A DNA stretch of 43,903 nucleotides from Euryarchaeota archaeon UBA561 (lineage in GTDB: Archaea > Thermoplasmatota > Poseidoniia > Poseidoniales > Poseidoniaceae), in NCBI GenBank assembly GCA_002502295.1, contig DANX01000070.1:1-43903 (forward strand). Direction: 5' to 3'. The position numbers and the translations under genes are program-made. A model generated the notes under the pieces. That model had not been told where the DNA came from. It did not search any database and was given only the letters and a program-made list of their open reading frames with translations. Positions 42,029 to 43,903 of the stretch are shown here, piece by piece. Position 1 is the stretch's first letter. Each line of letters begins with the position of its first letter.

Positions 42029-42096
42029 GCCTCTGCGACGGACCGCTTGTTCAAGACTGCTTGCATCCTGTCCACGGGCGCGGAAGACGCCAAATC

Positions 42097-42143
42097 CTCG
42101 AATTATTCATAATAAGTCATATTTTATTCATTTTGCATAATTG
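42097..42143. promoter_or_regulatory. AT-rich divergent promoter region, ribD and the lipid-kinase-like gene
   Basis: In a GC-rich window this 47-base stretch is nearly all A and T. Minus-strand TTATTATG (around 42107-42115) could drive ribD, and plus-strand TATTTTAT (42120-42127) could drive the gene at 42191. An inverted repeat TTATT-CAT-AATAA spans 42103-42115. The ribD leader of about 60 bases is too short for a known FMN riboswitch. Confidence 0.5.
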
Positions 42144-42190
42144 CACAACCTGCATGTTGGAGAAGCCTTCAAGCGTGAAGTGCGGCTGTC

Positions 42191-43255
42191 ATGTCCATGG
42201 CGAAGGGACCTCAAGGTGGGCTAAACGAACCTCTTGGATTTGTTCCTGATCCTTCCACGAAACGCAAGAAAGGAGCCCACCGCCCAAAATATGCTGACGT
42301 GTTCAGTCAACCTGGCGAACCCAGCCCAGGGTTTTCCAAGGTGCATCTTCTCGTGAATCCTTTTTCTGGCAAGAAGCGTGGGCGCAAGATTGCTGAGCGT
42401 GTGATGCATTTGTTGAAGGAGCAAGGCGTTGAATTCACCTGTTCTTATTCAGCCTACAGCGGTCATTTGGTCACCATGGCATCGGCGCTTGTTGTCGAGT
42501 CCGACGAATTGATCGCCGTTGTAGGGGGGGACGGTTCTTTGTCCGAGGTCATCACTGGACGCATGCTCCTTGGGAAAGGAGAGAAAGAAACGTTCGCCAT
42601 TATTCCTGCAGGAACTGGAAACTCCCAGGCCCACGACCTTCGCTTGGAGTCGGTTGAAGTTGCGGTTGGTGCTGTGCTCAACGGTCAACGCCAATCGTTG
42701 GATTTAGCCCGCGTTGAATTAACAGAAGGCCTACCAGGCGCCTTAGGCGAACCCATGGTCCGTTATTCTCACAACTTGGTCACGTGGGGCCTTGGCGTTG
42801 ATTCAACCATCCAAGCCGAAAAAATGCGTTGGATGGGGCCAATACGCTACGATGTGGGAATTCTGATGGCGATTCTCGCCAGTCGTCGCCGTACCGCTAC
42901 ATTGACCTTGGACGACCGCACCATAACCGATGATTTCACCCTTTTTTTGGTTCAGAACAGTCAGACCGGGGGGTCAATGCTCCCTCTTGCGCCGGGTGCG
43001 TCCCTCGATGATGGGCTGATGGACATTGGAATTTTGAAAAAGATGACCCGGCGAGACGTGTTGAAGGCGTTTGGGATGCTCAAAAGTGAAGGTAGACATG
43101 TGTTCCATCCGAGGGTGGATTATCATCGTTTCACGACTTTGTCGATTGTCACAGAAGAGCCGACGGCGATCAACATTGACGGCGAAAACATTGGTTCAAC
43201 GCCCTTGACCATGGAGGTCATGAAACACGCCACGCACATCATGCGTCCTGCTTAG
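42191..43255 (+). CDS. Diacylglycerol/sphingosine kinase family lipid kinase
   Basis: This 354-aa protein has the DAGK catalytic fold (YegS/LCB5 group), which phosphorylates a lipid hydroxyl with ATP. Motifs are LLVNPFSGKKRG (about residue 55), VVGGDGSLSEV (about 110), IIPAGTGNSQAHDL, and the C-terminal SLDDGLMDIGIL and INIDGENI. The first 45 residues are extra, hydrophilic and basic. The substrate in an archaeon is unclear: it could be a diacylglycerol-like or archaeol-type alcohol. ATG 42197 is an alternative start. The stop overlaps the next gene's stop as TTAG. Confidence 0.85.
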   Translation: MSMAKGPQGGLNEPLGFVPDPSTKRKKGAHRPKYADVFSQPGEPSPGFSKVHLLVNPFSGKKRGRKIAERVMHLLKEQGVEFTCSYSAYSGHLVTMASALVVESDELIAVVGGDGSLSEVITGRMLLGKGEKETFAIIPAGTGNSQAHDLRLESVEVAVGAVLNGQRQSLDLARVELTEGLPGALGEPMVRYSHNLVTWGLGVDSTIQAEKMRWMGPIRYDVGILMAILASRRRTATLTLDDRTITDDFTLFLVQNSQTGGSMLPLAPGASLDDGLMDIGILKKMTRRDVLKAFGMLKSEGRHVFHPRVDYHRFTTLSIVTEEPTAINIDGENIGSTPLTMEVMKHATHIMRPA

Positions 43256-43902
43256 AAGGAAAAGTCGGAGAAGTCTTCTTCTTCCTCATAGTGGGCGGTT
43301 TCGGGCTCTGGTGTTGCTCTCGGCGTCCCTTCTGGAGGTTTGGCCTTCTTGACGGCCTTCCGTCGGCGAACGGTTGGTTTTGCCCTCTCTTGCGCTGCAG
43401 GGGTTGAATCTTGGCTTGGGGCACTGCTCTGGCGTTGCTGTCCAACGCTGGTTGGAAGAGACGTAGAGGTTGATTCTTGAACGTTCATGCGGTCCATTTT
43501 TTGCGCAGATTCTGTGGCAACAACCGAGGATTTACGTCCAGAGGGGGCGGCAGCATTAGGCCTTCCAGTGGAGGTAGATGCGAGAACACTGTCAAGGTCA
43601 AATCCTCCCAAAGCATCCTCGGGTTTCTCTTTCCTCGGAGTCTTTTTCGGGGGTGAACTTGCTTTCGGTTCGGCTTTGGATTTCGCTTTACGTTCCCGCT
43701 CATTGCGGTGTTGCCGCTGGGTTGGCGACTCCATTCCTGCGGCTTTTGCGGCCTTGGCATCGGTTTTCACACTGGCCGCTTTCTTCATGCCTTCCTCTCC
43801 AATGAGGATACGCATTGATTGCTTGGCAGATTTCAGAATCAATTGTTTTGAGACAATAAATAATCCAACACAGCCCCCGATTCCCCCTGCGAGAAAGAAC
43901 AA
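43252..43902 (-). CDS. Low-complexity protein with an N-terminal membrane helix, open at the window edge
   Basis: I see no known family here. An N-terminal hydrophobic helix (FFLAGGIGGCVGLFIVS) is followed by a basic Lys/Ala-rich stretch and then a long Ser/Pro/Thr/Lys-rich disordered tail ending in acidic EEEEDFSDFSF. The whole frame after about residue 50 is low complexity. The first possible start in the window is TTG at 43902, so the true start may lie outside. It is probably a membrane-anchored protein facing the cytoplasm with a disordered tail. Confidence 0.5.
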   Translation of the reverse strand: MFFLAGGIGGCVGLFIVSKQLILKSAKQSMRILIGEEGMKKAASVKTDAKAAKAAGMESPTQRQHRNERERKAKSKAEPKASSPPKKTPRKEKPEDALGGFDLDSVLASTSTGRPNAAAPSGRKSSVVATESAQKMDRMNVQESTSTSLPTSVGQQRQSSAPSQDSTPAAQERAKPTVRRRKAVKKAKPPEGTPRATPEPETAHYEEEEDFSDFSF

Positions 43903-43903
43903 G

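Noticed and set aside
42029..42096. FMN riboswitch ahead of ribD
   Set aside because: The leader is too short and I see none of the conserved junction sequence.

Overview
The window reads as a gene-dense piece of a marine planktonic archaeon, most likely Marine Group II Euryarchaeota (Poseidoniales). Archaeal identity rests on PolD large subunit (DP2), primase large subunit PriL, RNA polymerase subunit Rpo3 with archaeal uS13-uS4-uS11, pantoate kinase, MptE-type pterin pyrophosphokinase and a DUF373 protein. The Group II assignment is inference. It rests on the mix of these genes with bacterial-type ones (leuS, ribD, BolA/Grx4, PlsC-like acyltransferase) and on very large secreted proteins full of thrombospondin type 3 Asp repeats. 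Genes cover almost everything: no gap exceeds 300 bases, and the longest run about 60 to 160 bases and hold promoters or leaders. I saw no rRNA, tRNA, IS element or CRISPR array.

Layout. (1) 10-9161: a mostly + strand surface-glycan region with a UDP-sugar dehydrogenase, a cysteate-synthase-like PLP enzyme, a TupA-type ATP-grasp ligase, a DegT/StrS aminotransferase, two small unknowns and a flippase, then a convergent GT4 glycosyltransferase. A BolA-Grx4 pair sits inside it. (2) 9174-11866: ribulose-phosphate 3-epimerase, thioredoxin, and a winged-helix STAND-type ATPase. (3) 11958-17994: a membrane-anchored seven-bladed propeller/TSP3 protein, followed by a membrane-tethered regulator with an outside sensor region and two inside winged helices. 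(4) 18083-23584: a chimeric-looking LeuRS convergent with a second TSP3 surface protein. (5) 23653-25737: a possible 50-aa ORF, a CDIN1/C15orf41-family nuclease and pantoate kinase. (6) 25785-28265: uS13-uS4-uS11-Rpo3. (7) 28374-37192: a methyltransferase and pyrE, then PolD DP2, a small membrane protein, MptE and PriL. (8) 37243-43903: a PlsC-like acyltransferase, DUF373 protein, an orphan gene, RibD, a diacylglycerol-kinase-like enzyme, and a low-complexity membrane protein running to the edge.

How the genes fit together. Region 1 could make, decorate, flip and extend an acidic surface glycan. The unusual idea is that the ATP-grasp ligase joins an amino acid, possibly cysteate, to a uronic-acid carboxyl. 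Region 3 looks like a surface-sensing module in which an outside protein and a membrane-tethered transcription factor are co-transcribed. The replication genes (DP2, PriL) and translation/transcription genes (uS13 to Rpo3) are interleaved with cofactor genes (pantoate kinase, MptE, RibD). Every convergent gene pair overlaps or abuts, so compaction is extreme.

Limits: all function calls come from reading motifs by eye. Start codons were chosen from Shine-Dalgarno-like sequence, neighbouring stops and family N-termini, and several remain ambiguous.
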